In this document: in pieces, positions 52,691 to 62,010 of the stretch
Layout: every line of letters begins with the position of its first letter
Position numbering within the stretch: the first letter of the stretch is position 1
Source of the DNA: Paraburkholderia hospita
GTDB taxonomy: Bacteria; Pseudomonadota; Gammaproteobacteria; Burkholderiales; Burkholderiaceae
Reading direction: 5' to 3'
DNA length: 64,000 nt
Assembly: GCF_002902965.1 (NCBI RefSeq)
Contig: NZ_CP026109.1
Span: 62,001-126,000, forward strand
Program-made: the position numbers and the translations under genes
The notes under the pieces: model-generated
What the model saw: the letters and a program-made list of their open reading frames with translations, nothing else
Database searches by the model: none
Told to the model about the DNA's origin: nothing

Positions 52691-53761
52691 TCACTGGTTG
52701 CTCTGTGGCAGCTCCCCGGCAAACGCGCGCTCGAGAAGAGCGCGCAACGCAGCCCGATCCAGCGGGCGCGGATTGGGGTAGGCGGACATCATTGTCAGTT
52801 CCAGGACCCGATCGATGCCTTCATAAGGCATGCCGATATCGCGAAGCGAGACGGGCGCGCCAAGTTCCTTCGCAAGCTGCCACATGCCGGTTGGAGCGTC
52901 CTCCGTGCCAATTGCGTCTGCAATGCGTCGCATGACCGCAGGGACCGCCGGTGCATTGTATGCAAGCGCGTACGGAAGAATAACGGTATGCGTCTGTGCG
53001 TGGGGCAAATCGAAGCTTCCGCCCAACGTATGACAGAGTTTGTGATGGAGTGCCATGCCGACGTTGCCTAACACAGTGCCGCACAGCCATGCACCGTATA
53101 GGCAACCGCTCCTCCCTTCGCGGTCTTCCAGATTTGTTTTCAGTTTAGGAAGCCCTTTTGCCAGGGCGCTGATGCCCTCAATCGCCAGAAGGTCCATGAT
53201 CGGATTGGTATCTTGAGCGTAGAGCCCTTCTGCGGCATGAGCGATTGCGTTGATTCCGCTTGTCACGGACATGGCGAAGGGGAGAGTCGTAGTGAGCTCA
53301 GGATCGTACAGGACGGCCCGCGGTAGTACGCGTATGTCCCGGCCGGTTTTCTTGAGGCCTGCGTCGGTGATACCGTAGATGGGCGTCATTTCGGAGCCGG
53401 CATAGGTCGTGGGTATCGCGAGGATAGGGAGTGCAGATTCGAGTGCGATCGCTTTTCCTAGCCCCGTGGTTGAGCCGCCGCCGATTGCAATGGCGCAGTC
53501 GGCACCCAGACGTCGGGCTTCGTCGCGGGCAGCGCGTGCAACCTCGATGGGCACATGCATGACTGCATTGGCAAAGATGCCGGCGCACCGGCTACCTAGC
53601 CTGTCCGCCACCATTTCGGCGTAGTGTGCCTGGTCCGGCGTCGACAGGACAAGGGCCTTGCTGGCGCCGAGAAGTTCGACTTCGCGCTCCAGATGCCGGA
53701 TCGCTCCAGACTCGAAGACCACGCGAGGAAAGCTGCTTTGAAAAGTGAATTGTTGCATCAC
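52691..53761 (-). CDS. Maleylacetate reductase
   Basis: 356 residues of the iron-containing alcohol dehydrogenase fold. NAD-binding GGGSTTGLGKAIAL and PTTYAGSEMTPIYGITD are the maleylacetate reductase hallmarks; metal-site histidines appear in NAIAHAAEGLYA, MALHHKLCHTLGGSF and LPHAQTH. Reduces maleylacetate to 3-oxoadipate, the step after hydroxyquinol ring opening. The start overlaps the stop of the Dabb gene by ATGA, and the dioxygenase precedes that, so the three form one operon. Confidence 0.95.
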   Translation of the reverse strand: MMQQFTFQSSFPRVVFESGAIRHLEREVELLGASKALVLSTPDQAHYAEMVADRLGSRCAGIFANAVMHVPIEVARAARDEARRLGADCAIAIGGGSTTGLGKAIALESALPILAIPTTYAGSEMTPIYGITDAGLKKTGRDIRVLPRAVLYDPELTTTLPFAMSVTSGINAIAHAAEGLYAQDTNPIMDLLAIEGISALAKGLPKLKTNLEDREGRSGCLYGAWLCGTVLGNVGMALHHKLCHTLGGSFDLPHAQTHTVILPYALAYNAPAVPAVMRRIADAIGTEDAPTGMWQLAKELGAPVSLRDIGMPYEGIDRVLELTMMSAYPNPRPLDRAALRALLERAFAGELPQSNQ

Positions 53762-54069
53762 AACCGTCCTGACACGGGATAGTCAACCTGGTGGCGTGCA
53801 ATCCGGAGATCGCCGACCATTGCTTTGGCGCGCAGATGCGCAGGATGGAAGGCGTAGTTGTCGAGCGCTTCCCGGGAGTCAAACTCACTGTAAAGGACGA
53901 CGTCGCACGCATAGTCCGTTCGGCTGATGTCTATACCGATTTCGAGACGACGCAGCCCCGGGACCTCACCGTTGAGTTCTTCGAAGACCTTTTTGAGGAG
54001 GAGTGCCGCCTCGGCCTTTTCGCCGAGCGTGTTGCCTCGCAGATTCCACATCACTATGTGCCTGATCAT
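53758..54069 (-). CDS. Dabb-domain (stress-responsive A/B barrel) protein
   Basis: 103 residues. Starts MIRHIVMWNLRGNT, the standard Dabb opening, with LRRLEIGIDISRTDYACDVVLYSEFDSREALDNYAFHPAH. Dimeric alpha-beta barrel proteins of this kind have no fixed reaction; some act as cyclases or decarboxylases. Coupled by ATGA to maleylacetate reductase and 9 bp after the hydroxyquinol dioxygenase, so it probably helps with hydroxyquinol or maleylacetate handling. Confidence 0.87.
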   Translation of the reverse strand: MIRHIVMWNLRGNTLGEKAEAALLLKKVFEELNGEVPGLRRLEIGIDISRTDYACDVVLYSEFDSREALDNYAFHPAHLRAKAMVGDLRIARHQVDYPVSGRL

Positions 54070-54078
54070 CGCCCTTCC

Positions 54079-54951
54079 TCACCTACCAGCCGTCGTGGGA
54101 TTTAGCACGAAATCGTATTCGAGCGTATAGAAGGCGGTGTCCATCTGAGAACCGTCTGGGGCTGTCCCGGGAGGGTGACGCAACCAGTCAGCAATCAGTG
54201 AGGAGCGGACACCGAAAACCGCGTCTGAATCGAGATATTTCCCGCCGCTGCGAAAGACGTGGGTGACGAGTGTTTGATAGCCTTCCTTACCGATCATGAA
54301 ATGCAGGTGGGCTGGCCGCCATGGATGTCTTCCGGTGGCACGCAGCATTTCACCCACTGGCCCGTCGTGTGGAATCGGGTAGGGTTCAGCCACGATGGAG
54401 CGGAAGTAATAACGGCCGGTTTCGTCGGTGCTTAGTACCCCGCGGGCTTGGGACTGTTCGAGTCCCTCATACTGTACGTCGTAGTAGCCATCCGCGTCCG
54501 CCTGCCAAACCTCCATGCGTGCGTGCGCGACGGGTTCCCCGGACAAGCCTCGAACGACACCGGATACAAAGCATGGCTCACCCTTGGCGCCGTTGGCAAC
54601 ATCCTCTCCGAGTGTATAGGCGGGCGCATTTTCGACATGAAAGGGTCCAAATACGGTCGCCTCGGTGCACCCCACTGGCTTCCTGTTGTTCATCGCCATT
54701 GTGAGCGTCGAAAGGCCCAGCGTATCTGAAAGCAGAATGAATTCCTGGCGTTTTTCGTTGCACATCTGACCTATGCGCGTCAGGATCTGAATTGCAGCCA
54801 TGAGTTCTCCCTCAGACAGTTGCACTTCGCGGGCAAAGCTGTGCAGATGCTGGACGAGGCTGAATAAAAGTAGCCGGAGTCTTGGATCGCTGGTGTTAGC
54901 CAGCTGGGCGATAACGGACTGGGTGATCGTGTCTTCATTAAGGTCTTGCAT
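54079..54951 (-). CDS. Hydroxyquinol 1,2-dioxygenase (intradiol)
   Basis: 290 residues. N-terminal helical dimerisation domain (to about 90), then the intradiol beta-sandwich. Fe(III) ligands are visible: Tyr157 in DADGYYDVQY, Tyr191 in EPYPIPHDGPVG, His215 and His217 in WRPAHLHFMI. GRHPWRPAHLHF and EVWQADADGYYDVQ are typical of hydroxyquinol rather than catechol enzymes. Cleaves 1,2,4-trihydroxybenzene to maleylacetate. Divergent from the LysR gene at 55147. Confidence 0.94.
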   Translation of the reverse strand: MQDLNEDTITQSVIAQLANTSDPRLRLLLFSLVQHLHSFAREVQLSEGELMAAIQILTRIGQMCNEKRQEFILLSDTLGLSTLTMAMNNRKPVGCTEATVFGPFHVENAPAYTLGEDVANGAKGEPCFVSGVVRGLSGEPVAHARMEVWQADADGYYDVQYEGLEQSQARGVLSTDETGRYYFRSIVAEPYPIPHDGPVGEMLRATGRHPWRPAHLHFMIGKEGYQTLVTHVFRSGGKYLDSDAVFGVRSSLIADWLRHPPGTAPDGSQMDTAFYTLEYDFVLNPTTAGR

Positions 54952-55103
54952 ATTCGGTGCCTTTTGATGAGATGACGTTCGGCTAGATGCGACCGGCTTT
55001 GCCGGGTATCGGTGCCGGAGGATTGATCCTTTCGGACCCTGCCAGAGGGATTTTGCTACACCGCGAAGATACCTTTACTGAGCGAGCGGCTAAATGCTAA
55101 AAG

Positions 55104-55120
55104 CGGAAATCAGCTTTCCG
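55104..55120. promoter_or_regulatory. Palindrome in the hydroxyquinol / LysR divergent promoter
   Basis: CGGAAA-TCAGC-TTTCCG, perfect 6-bp arms, 26 bp before the LysR start. Probable autoregulatory or activator site of LysR 2. Confidence 0.5.
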
Positions 55121-55146
55121 AGAAATGGAAAAACGAGGAGCAGAGA

Positions 55147-56061
55147 TTGGACAAGTGGAGGGAAATGGAAGTGTTCGTCAGGATTGCGGAGTTGCACAGT
55201 CTGAGCAAAGCGGCAGACTCTCTCGATCTGTCGAAGGCTGCGGCGAGCCGTCATCTTGCGGCGCTTGAAGAGCGGCTAGGGGCACGTCTTGTCGAGCGAA
55301 GCACGCGTCGGCTTTTTCTGACGGATGTCGGACAGAGCTTCTTCCATCGCTGCAAGGCGCTGCTAACGGAGGCCACGGAAGCCGAGTCGGAAGTCAAGGC
55401 CACGATTCTCGATCCCGTCGGGACCCTTCGTATCACGGCGTCGCTTTCTTTCTGCGTCAAGCACATCACGCCTCTTTTGCCCGAATACAACAGAAGGTAC
55501 CCCAACGTCACAGTGCATGTCGAGGTGGCCAATCGCTATGGTGATCTGATTGACAGCGGAATCGACATCGCCATTCGCACGCGCGAGTATGAACCGGACT
55601 CCAGCATAACCGTTCGTCGCCTGGCGCAAACACGGAGGATCCTTGCTGCATCGCCGCACTACCTCGACCGGTTTGGAACACCCAGGTCGCCCGAGGATCT
55701 GCAAGCACATAGGCTCCTGCTATACACGTTGGCGAACCAGTCGCATGAACTCCATTTTCTGCGCGGCGAGCAGAAAATGGCTGTACCGGTAACCGGCTTT
55801 TTTGAGGCGAACGACGGACAGGTTATCCGTGCGGCGGCAATGGAAGGTCTAGGCATTCTGGTCCAGCCGTTGTACATCATTCATGCTGATGTTGTCTCGG
55901 GTCGCCTTGTTCCCGTATTGAATGACTGGGACCTTCCCCGCCTTACGATCAATATCGCTTACCTCAGCCGTAAGCACATGTCGGCCAAAGTGCGAACCTT
56001 CAGCGATTTCCTTGTCGCGCACTTCCAGCAGATGGAATTCGAGAGGCGTTGGACGGCATGA
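55147..56061 (+). CDS. LysR-family transcriptional regulator 2
   Basis: 304 residues from a TTG start, supported by GAGGAG 6 nt upstream; there is no nearby ATG before the helix-turn-helix. DNA-binding half EVFVRIAELHSLSKAADSLDLSKAAASRHLAALEERLGARLVERSTRRL, then the substrate-binding half (RPL-type effector fold, VGTLRITASLSFCVKHITPLLPEY). CrgA/AaeR-like LysR branch. Divergent from the hydroxyquinol operon and likely its regulator. Confidence 0.94.
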   Translation: MDKWREMEVFVRIAELHSLSKAADSLDLSKAAASRHLAALEERLGARLVERSTRRLFLTDVGQSFFHRCKALLTEATEAESEVKATILDPVGTLRITASLSFCVKHITPLLPEYNRRYPNVTVHVEVANRYGDLIDSGIDIAIRTREYEPDSSITVRRLAQTRRILAASPHYLDRFGTPRSPEDLQAHRLLLYTLANQSHELHFLRGEQKMAVPVTGFFEANDGQVIRAAAMEGLGILVQPLYIIHADVVSGRLVPVLNDWDLPRLTINIAYLSRKHMSAKVRTFSDFLVAHFQQMEFERRWTA

Positions 56062-56406
56062 CCCTTCGCAGGTAGCAAGCCAAGGGTTTGTACCTCTGAA
56101 GGGAGCCGCGACGGCCGTCCCGCGGGGAGGCCTTGCCGCGTGTACGACGCAGGGCGCATCGCGCATGTTCGATACCGTACGACCAGGCGCATAATCTACG
56201 CCCCTGCCTATGAGAAATGAAAGGCACCAGCATCGAAAATTCGACATCTCGTGCGGTAGCAAAAAACCAATGTATCGAGCGGCGGCCTGGTTCTCATTGA
56301 ATACCTGTTGACGACGCGATTTGGTAAGGTTAGTTTACTACATCGGCGGACACGCCATAACCTGTGCAAACCGGTCGAAAGACTGATAACGCTTTGTGAG
56401 ATCCAG
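56062..56406. other. 345-bp gap before the FAD monooxygenase
   Basis: No supported gene. Holds GGTTAGTTTACTACA near 56328-56342, whose core TAGT-TT-ACTA is a short palindrome resembling the one in front of porin 2. Confidence 0.45.
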
Positions 56407-58059
56407 ATGCTGCCAGTGAAATGCTCGGTTGTAGTCGTTGGGGGAGGCCCGTGTGGTTTGATGCTCGCGAATGAGTTGGGTCGGCGAGGCATTGATATTA
56501 CCTTGGTGGATGAAAAGCCTGATACCGCGTTCAATCCGCAGGCAAACGCTACGCAGGCAAGGACGATGGAGTACTTCCGACGCCTGGGAATTGCCGATGA
56601 AATAAGAAGTTTGGGCATGCCTGACGAGTTCCCCACCGATATCGCCTATTTCACCCGCTTTTGCACGCATGAGCTTGCCCGGGTGAAGTTACCCTCCGCC
56701 AGGGAAGCGAAGGCTCAGGCCGATGGCCTGGACAGTCTATGGAGCGCTGCCGAATTGCCGCATCGCGTGTCGCAGAAGTACGTCGAGGCGGTACTACGCC
56801 GGCACGCCGAACAGATGCGAGGTGTCAGCATCAATTACGGCTGGCGCATGAACGCCTTCCGTCAGTTCGATACCTATGTGGAGGTTGATGTTGAACGCAT
56901 CCGGGACGGATTCCGGCAGACGCTGAACTGTGAATACCTGGTTGGGGCTGACGGTCCGCGTAGCAAGACACGAGAAGCGCTCGGCTTCCAATACGGCGGC
57001 GAGACGGGGATCGTACGGGACTTCATGGGCGGACGCATGTACGCCATCTATGCCCGGTGCCCGGACCTCTACCGCCTCAGTCCGAATGCGCCGGCATGGA
57101 TGAATGTCTGCTTTAATCCGGAGCGCCGGGCGTTCATGGCCGCAGTGGACGGCAAAGGCGAATTTGCTTTCCATACGCAGCTCAAGCCGCACGAGGTCGA
57201 TGCGGAGATCACTGAAGACGACGCGCGGCGTATGTTCCAGTCAGCGGCCGGGGCCGAGCTCGACGTGGAGATACTTTCGAGGGGATCGTGGACAGCCGGG
57301 CATGCATTGGTCAGTAACGGCTTTCAGTCCGGCCGCGTCTTTCTGGGTGGTGACGCGGTTCACCTGTTCACACCGACCGGTGGGTTGGGCTACAACACTG
57401 CGATCGAGGATGCCGTGAATCTTGCGTGGAAACTCGCAGCCGTCATCAGGGGGCAAGCGCGGGAAAAACTGCTCGACACCTATGAAGCGGAACGACAGCC
57501 AATTGCGCGGCGAAATACGCAGTACGCAAGACGCTTCGCGGACTCCCTCGGGCTCTTTCAACCGGTGCCGGAAATTGAAGCGGAAAGCGCATCCGGTGCA
57601 GATGCCCGGCGTGTTGCAGGGGCATATTTTGAGAGTCACGGACGTGCCGAATTCAAGATCCCGGGTGTAACGTTCGGTGGCCGGTATGATGGCTCCGCGG
57701 CCATCGTGTCAGATGGCACCGATCCACCCGAGGATAAGGCAAACGTATATATTGCTACCGCGTGCCCCGGCGGGCGGCCCCCGCATCTCTGGCTTCCGGA
57801 CGGCAGTTCATTGTACGACGCCTTCGGCTTGGAATGGACTCTGCTGTGTCTGGGGCCGATCCAGAAAGACGCATCCGTGATGGCAGAAGAGGCCAGGCGA
57901 CGCAACCTGGACCTGAAAGTGGTGAGTCTGCCCCTGCCTACCGCACGTGATTTATATGGGGCTGATTTTGCATTGATTCGACCGGATCAGGTAGTCGGAT
58001 GGCGGGGTGATTCATGCGACAGTGCAGCAAGAATTTTTCGCCAAATATTGGGCGAATGA
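56407..58059 (+). CDS. FAD-dependent aromatic monooxygenase (PheA/TfdB, MhpA type)
   Basis: 550 residues from the ATG at 56407; an earlier in-frame start (56308) would add an unsupported head. PHBH-fold flavoprotein: FAD motif VVVVGGGPCGLMLANELGRRG, the GADGPRSKTREALG region and the second FAD motif GGDAVHLFTPTGGLGYNTAIEDAVNLAWKLA. The C-terminal thioredoxin-like domain of the phenol hydroxylase group is seen after residue 430. Hydroxylates a phenolic ring with NAD(P)H and O2. Next to the hydroxyquinol dioxygenase, it is the obvious maker of hydroxyquinol, for example from resorcinol or a related phenol; which one is not decided. Confidence 0.92.
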   Translation: MLPVKCSVVVVGGGPCGLMLANELGRRGIDITLVDEKPDTAFNPQANATQARTMEYFRRLGIADEIRSLGMPDEFPTDIAYFTRFCTHELARVKLPSAREAKAQADGLDSLWSAAELPHRVSQKYVEAVLRRHAEQMRGVSINYGWRMNAFRQFDTYVEVDVERIRDGFRQTLNCEYLVGADGPRSKTREALGFQYGGETGIVRDFMGGRMYAIYARCPDLYRLSPNAPAWMNVCFNPERRAFMAAVDGKGEFAFHTQLKPHEVDAEITEDDARRMFQSAAGAELDVEILSRGSWTAGHALVSNGFQSGRVFLGGDAVHLFTPTGGLGYNTAIEDAVNLAWKLAAVIRGQAREKLLDTYEAERQPIARRNTQYARRFADSLGLFQPVPEIEAESASGADARRVAGAYFESHGRAEFKIPGVTFGGRYDGSAAIVSDGTDPPEDKANVYIATACPGGRPPHLWLPDGSSLYDAFGLEWTLLCLGPIQKDASVMAEEARRRNLDLKVVSLPLPTARDLYGADFALIRPDQVVGWRGDSCDSAARIFRQILGE

Positions 58060-58307
58060 TGAGTGTGGCGTTGGGCCGGATTGTTAAGGTTTGTTGCCAG
58101 GGAGTGCCGGACGAAACCTAACCACCTCGCCCTAAACTGATGTGCCGGCCCGCGTGTTTGATGTCGCATGGGAAACTTCAAAAATGCTGGCTGTTGAGGA
58201 ACTTGTGCGGCACGCCCACCTGCCAATTCGTCTTCGTATGCACCCTGATTGCGAACATAGGCACTCGGAAGCGGGTTCTATTGTGAATACTGGAAACCGG
58301 ATTTTTG

Positions 58308-58751
58308 ATGAAACGCGAACAACTCCACGAGTGGCGTCATCATAACGTTGGACGCCTGCTAAATTACGCTGTGCAGCGATTTGAAAAAAGAGTGCTTCAA
58401 TTGATGACCGCAGCCGGTTACCAATCCGTGACTCTCAGCCATATGTCGGTCACACGCAACCTTGACATTCAGGGTACGCGCGCAACCGAAATTGCCAGGA
58501 AGGCAGGGGTCACGAAACAATTCGTTGGGGAACTCGTCGGTCAGCTCGAGGAACTTGGTTTGGTTGAGCGGGTCCCCGATCCTGATGATCGCCGCGCGCG
58601 GATAGTACGTTTCACGCCGGAGGGCCAGGCGTGGCTTGCTGCATTCGGCGTTGCGGTCAGGCAGTCTGAGCAGGAGATGAAGAAAGAGCTTGGTGCCGAT
58701 CACTTCAAAATGCTGGGAGAGGCACTTCAGAAATACGGCAAATCGGAGTGA
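58308..58751 (+). CDS. MarR-family transcriptional regulator
   Basis: 147 residues from the ATG at 58308. Winged helix with GTRATEIARKAGVTKQFVGELVGQLEELGLVERVPDPDDRRARIVRFTPEG, the MarR wing signature DxRxR. MarR proteins repress aromatic or efflux genes and respond to phenolic ligands. It follows the monooxygenase gene on the same strand. Confidence 0.93.
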   Translation: MKREQLHEWRHHNVGRLLNYAVQRFEKRVLQLMTAAGYQSVTLSHMSVTRNLDIQGTRATEIARKAGVTKQFVGELVGQLEELGLVERVPDPDDRRARIVRFTPEGQAWLAAFGVAVRQSEQEMKKELGADHFKMLGEALQKYGKSE

Positions 58752-58889
58752 ACGGTTCGCGGAGGTTGCATTGCGCAGCACATCCGGAAGGGTTCCTTTG
58801 GAACGGAGATGTCGAGGAGGGCTGCTGCACGAAGCTGAACGTCGCAGTCCGTGAACTCACTACAGGCGAGCGTCTGTTACGGAGGCAAT

Positions 58890-59459
58890 ATGGAATTTCG
58901 CGTTTCTTTTTACTCGTCTGCTTCTGCTCCACGATGGCAGCAAACACTTCCTCGTACGGTGCCGCGCCTTCTTGCCCGATGGCTGGGGCGACCTGGTTCG
59001 TTAACGGCATGGTTGCAAACACTTGGGGTTGTGGAGGTTCGAGTGATCAAGGAAGGTTTGGCCATTACGCGAGGTGGATTTCCTTCGTCAGGTGCGCATG
59101 TGTTCTCCGGCGCTGTCTGGGCGAGAGAAACAGTTCTCTCAGTTGACGGCGTCCCTGTTGTCGCGGCTCGAAGCACGGCAAATTCGGTTGATGCGCGTGC
59201 GGCGTGGAGGAGGCTGAAGGACCTTGGTTCCAAACCCTTGGCCACAATTCTCTACAGTGATCCGACCGTGTCACGCAGTGCCTTTTCTTATATGCCTTTG
59301 GGAAGACCACCATTCCTGTCGGAGTCGGACCGCGAGCTCAAGTCCAGCATTCGAGCTTGGGCGCGCTCTTCGGTCTTTTATCGGAAAGGCTCTCCGCTGA
59401 TGGTTAGTGAAGTATTCTCACCGGATCTCTTGTCGTTCCTTAAAACAAAAGACTCCTAA
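58890..59459 (+). CDS. Chorismate--pyruvate lyase homologue (UbiC-like)
   Basis: 189 residues from the ATG at 58890 with GGAGG 4 nt upstream. The chorismate lyase pattern is present: LARWLGRPGSLTAWLQTLG, WARETVLSVDGVPVVAARS with the active-site Arg, LGSKPLATILYSDPTVSRSAFSYM, and the closing ARSSVFYRKGSPLMVSEVF with the active-site Glu. UbiC-type enzymes turn chorismate into 4-hydroxybenzoate and pyruvate. It lies in a catabolic island with no other ubiquinone genes, which is odd; it may be a paralogue with a different role. Confidence 0.78.
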   Translation: MEFRVSFYSSASAPRWQQTLPRTVPRLLARWLGRPGSLTAWLQTLGVVEVRVIKEGLAITRGGFPSSGAHVFSGAVWARETVLSVDGVPVVAARSTANSVDARAAWRRLKDLGSKPLATILYSDPTVSRSAFSYMPLGRPPFLSESDRELKSSIRAWARSSVFYRKGSPLMVSEVFSPDLLSFLKTKDS

Positions 59460-59985
59460 GGGTGTCGCCCGACCTGACCACTTCACCAGCTTTGTATCAA
59501 GGCGACCCGCCCCTCCCGCAATCAGGGGGCATCGGCATTGCATGCTATCCGGTTCCGCGAGAAAAGCGCTGGTGATTCGGGCGCCGCTTGTCGGCGGCGG
59601 GTCGTGATTGGCGGCGGTTCGACGTCTGGCCACGCATCCACGAAACGTTATAGGCCAAATTGCATTGCCATTGCGAATTTGAGGCGTCGATGCTGATCTT
59701 CGAAAATTGGACTGACGCGCGCGGCGCGGATGGGGCGGCACAACAGGGCGACCACGGGAGTGTTCGATTGCATCGCTTTACGCGTTTCGACAATTCAATA
59801 GTCACTAGCAAAGCTACGCTCATAATATTTAGAAGGTTTCTGCATCCTGCAATTCGTTGGACGCGTCGGAAGGCTCTGCTTGTCTCATTAACGACAGCTT
59901 TCCAGATGGTTATTGGCGTGACTTAATGCACTGTTGGAATCACTATCGAGGTACTTTCTAAAAAATGGGGACTAGAGGAGATAAT
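59460..59985. other. 526-bp gap with no supported gene
   Basis: Short open frames lack ribosome sites and domains. The final GGGGACTAGAGGAGATAAT carries the ribosome site (GAGGAG) of the next gene. Confidence 0.5.
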
Positions 59986-60585
59986 ATGGAACGCGCAACG
60001 TTGGACAAGTTGGCCATTCGTGAAGCAGTCCAGAATTGGGCGGTCTGGCGCGATGCTGGCGACTGGGAGCGGTTTGCGACCGTCTGGCATCCCGAAGGCG
60101 TGATGATGGCGACTTGGTTTCAAGGCACGGGGGACGAATTCATTCGCGTGACGAAGGAAGGATGGGCACGCGGGGTAAGCATTCTGCACTTCCTTGGCGG
60201 CACCTCGATTGACCTTGCTGGTACTCGCGCTATCGCGCAAACGAAGATGACGATTTCGCAGCGCGGTGATGTAGACGGTCATCGGTGCGACGTCGTTTGC
60301 ACCGGGCGCTTCTATGATTTTTACGAGAAGGTGGATGACAAGTGGCTTCTGCGCCTGCGTCAGCCGATTTACGAAAAGGATCGCGTCGACCCTGTCGAGA
60401 GTGGCGTCAAGCTAAATCTCGAGTCCGAATTGCTTGGTCAGTTCCCGGAAGGCTATCGCCATCTCGCATATCTTCAGGCGAAGATCGGTTACAAGGTCAA
60501 GACGGACATGCCTGGCCTCACGGGTCCGGTCGTGGACGCGCTGTATGAGCGCGGCCGTAGGTGGCTCGAAAACGGGGAGTTGTGA
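59986..60585 (+). CDS. SnoaL-like protein 3
   Basis: 199 residues from the ATG at 59986 (GAGGAG upstream). NTF2/SnoaL_4-like: ERATLDKLAIREAVQNWAVWRDAGDWERFATVWHPEGVM, CDVVCTGRFYDFYEKVDDKWLLRLRQPIYEKDRVDPV. It is longer than the SnoaL copies at 10 and 20.7 kb and not closely related to them. Such proteins may act on cyclic intermediates. No gene follows it in its operon except a transposase fragment. Confidence 0.8.
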   Translation: MERATLDKLAIREAVQNWAVWRDAGDWERFATVWHPEGVMMATWFQGTGDEFIRVTKEGWARGVSILHFLGGTSIDLAGTRAIAQTKMTISQRGDVDGHRCDVVCTGRFYDFYEKVDDKWLLRLRQPIYEKDRVDPVESGVKLNLESELLGQFPEGYRHLAYLQAKIGYKVKTDMPGLTGPVVDALYERGRRWLENGEL

Positions 60586-60630
60586 TGAAGGGATGCGCGG
60601 TAGTGTTCGATTGACCTGATTGGCGCGTTT

Positions 60631-61778
60631 TTGTGGGCGCGGCGAAATCGAACGCCGTTGATTGACGCCCGCCACCTCGTCCGTACCTCTTTAGGCGCTC
60701 GAGCACTTGCGCTGACCGCGCAGACGCCGCAGCGTGTGGTACATCCCTTGTTCAAAGCGCTAACCAGGCACGTCACTCCGGAACCGGAATACCTCCAGGC
60801 GAAGCGGGCAGCTCATTTGCCCTACCGGCAGGCGGCGGCCATGCTCAAGGAAGTGCTGCCGCTGGACAAGGGCGTTTCGTCCAGCGGCACGCGGGATCGG
60901 ATTCTCGCCCTGGGAAAACAGCTCGACGGTGATATCGAGCGTGACATTGCGAACCTGCCCCAGGCCGTTTCTGACGTACAGGTTCGCGAATCCGGCCATG
61001 TCGCCGCCCTGAGCGTCGGCTCGGCGTGGCTGCGGAATTGCGACTCCGGGAGAGACCCCGGCCGCCACGTGAACATCGTCGCCGTCCGGGCGACATTCAC
61101 GGATGGCCCGCCAAAGCAGTATGCGTATGTGCACAGGGAAGTCACCTCGGCTGCAGCGCGACTCGATCAATTCCTCAGCCGTTACGGTGTGGCGAGCGAT
61201 GAACGCGTGACCGTGATCAGCGATGACGCTGGGGAATTTGCAAAGACCGTCGAGGGCAGTCAACTGGCTCGCGGCCGGATCCTCGACTGGTTCCACGTCG
61301 CGATGAAGTTCCAGGCGGCGCAGCGTTCCGTGTTCGGCAGCAAGATGATCGACTCGTTGGAACGGGAGTCGGTGGAGACCGAAATCATCCGCGCCAAGTG
61401 TTTGGTCTGGCATGGCAAGGGCAGCAAGGCGGTGAGCGGATCAAGGCACTGGACAGTCGGCTGCTGGCGATAGAGGGATACGAATTCAAAACGCTGTGGT
61501 GGAATCTGAACACTGTCTCCAGTTACCTGAGGAACAAGGCGCATACGCTGGTGAACTACGGCGTCCGGCATCGCAAGGGCCTGCCAATCAGCAGCAGCAT
61601 CGCCGAGTCCGCGGTGAACCAGAGTGTTAACCACCGTATGGCCAAGAAACGACAGATGCGCTGGACTGATGAAGGGGCGCACTGCATGCCACAGGTCAGG
61701 GTCGCGGTTTTGAACGGGGAATTCTCGCCTCGTCGCATCTCGGCGCTTAAGATTGCCGACTCAGGTTACGGCAAATAG
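60631..61778 (+). pseudogene. ISKra4-family transposase, 5'-truncated and frameshifted
   Basis: Frame one (to 61473) gives PLFKALTRHVTPEPEYLQAK, YRQAAAMLKEVLPLDK, then SVGSAWLRN and VISDDAGEFAKTV with DWFHVAMKFQA. Around 61430 the coding frame shifts by one base, and the next frame supplies ERIKALDSRLLAIEGYEFKT, SSIAESAVNQSVNHRMAKKR and QMRWTDEGAHCMPQVR to 61778. The zinc-ribbon N-terminus of ISKra4 proteins is missing. Joined, the pieces make most of the catalytic region. Dead by truncation and frameshift. Confidence 0.85.
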
Positions 61779-62010
61779 TCGGCAGGCGGGCACTCACCAA
61801 CGGACAGCACAGACCGCGCAATCATGCCGTGAGTCAGGGAGTGCTGACGAAATCGACATCCCCAACTTTTTCACGCTCTCTTCTACGGCTATGGAGCGCG
61901 ACATCCGACGAACTGCTCGTTACCCTGTGCCGGATCTACCCTCGGGATCTTTCTGCGCTGGCTGTGCTGCTGACGCTGTCGATAGTCGGCGCTATAAACA
62001 TCGGATACGC

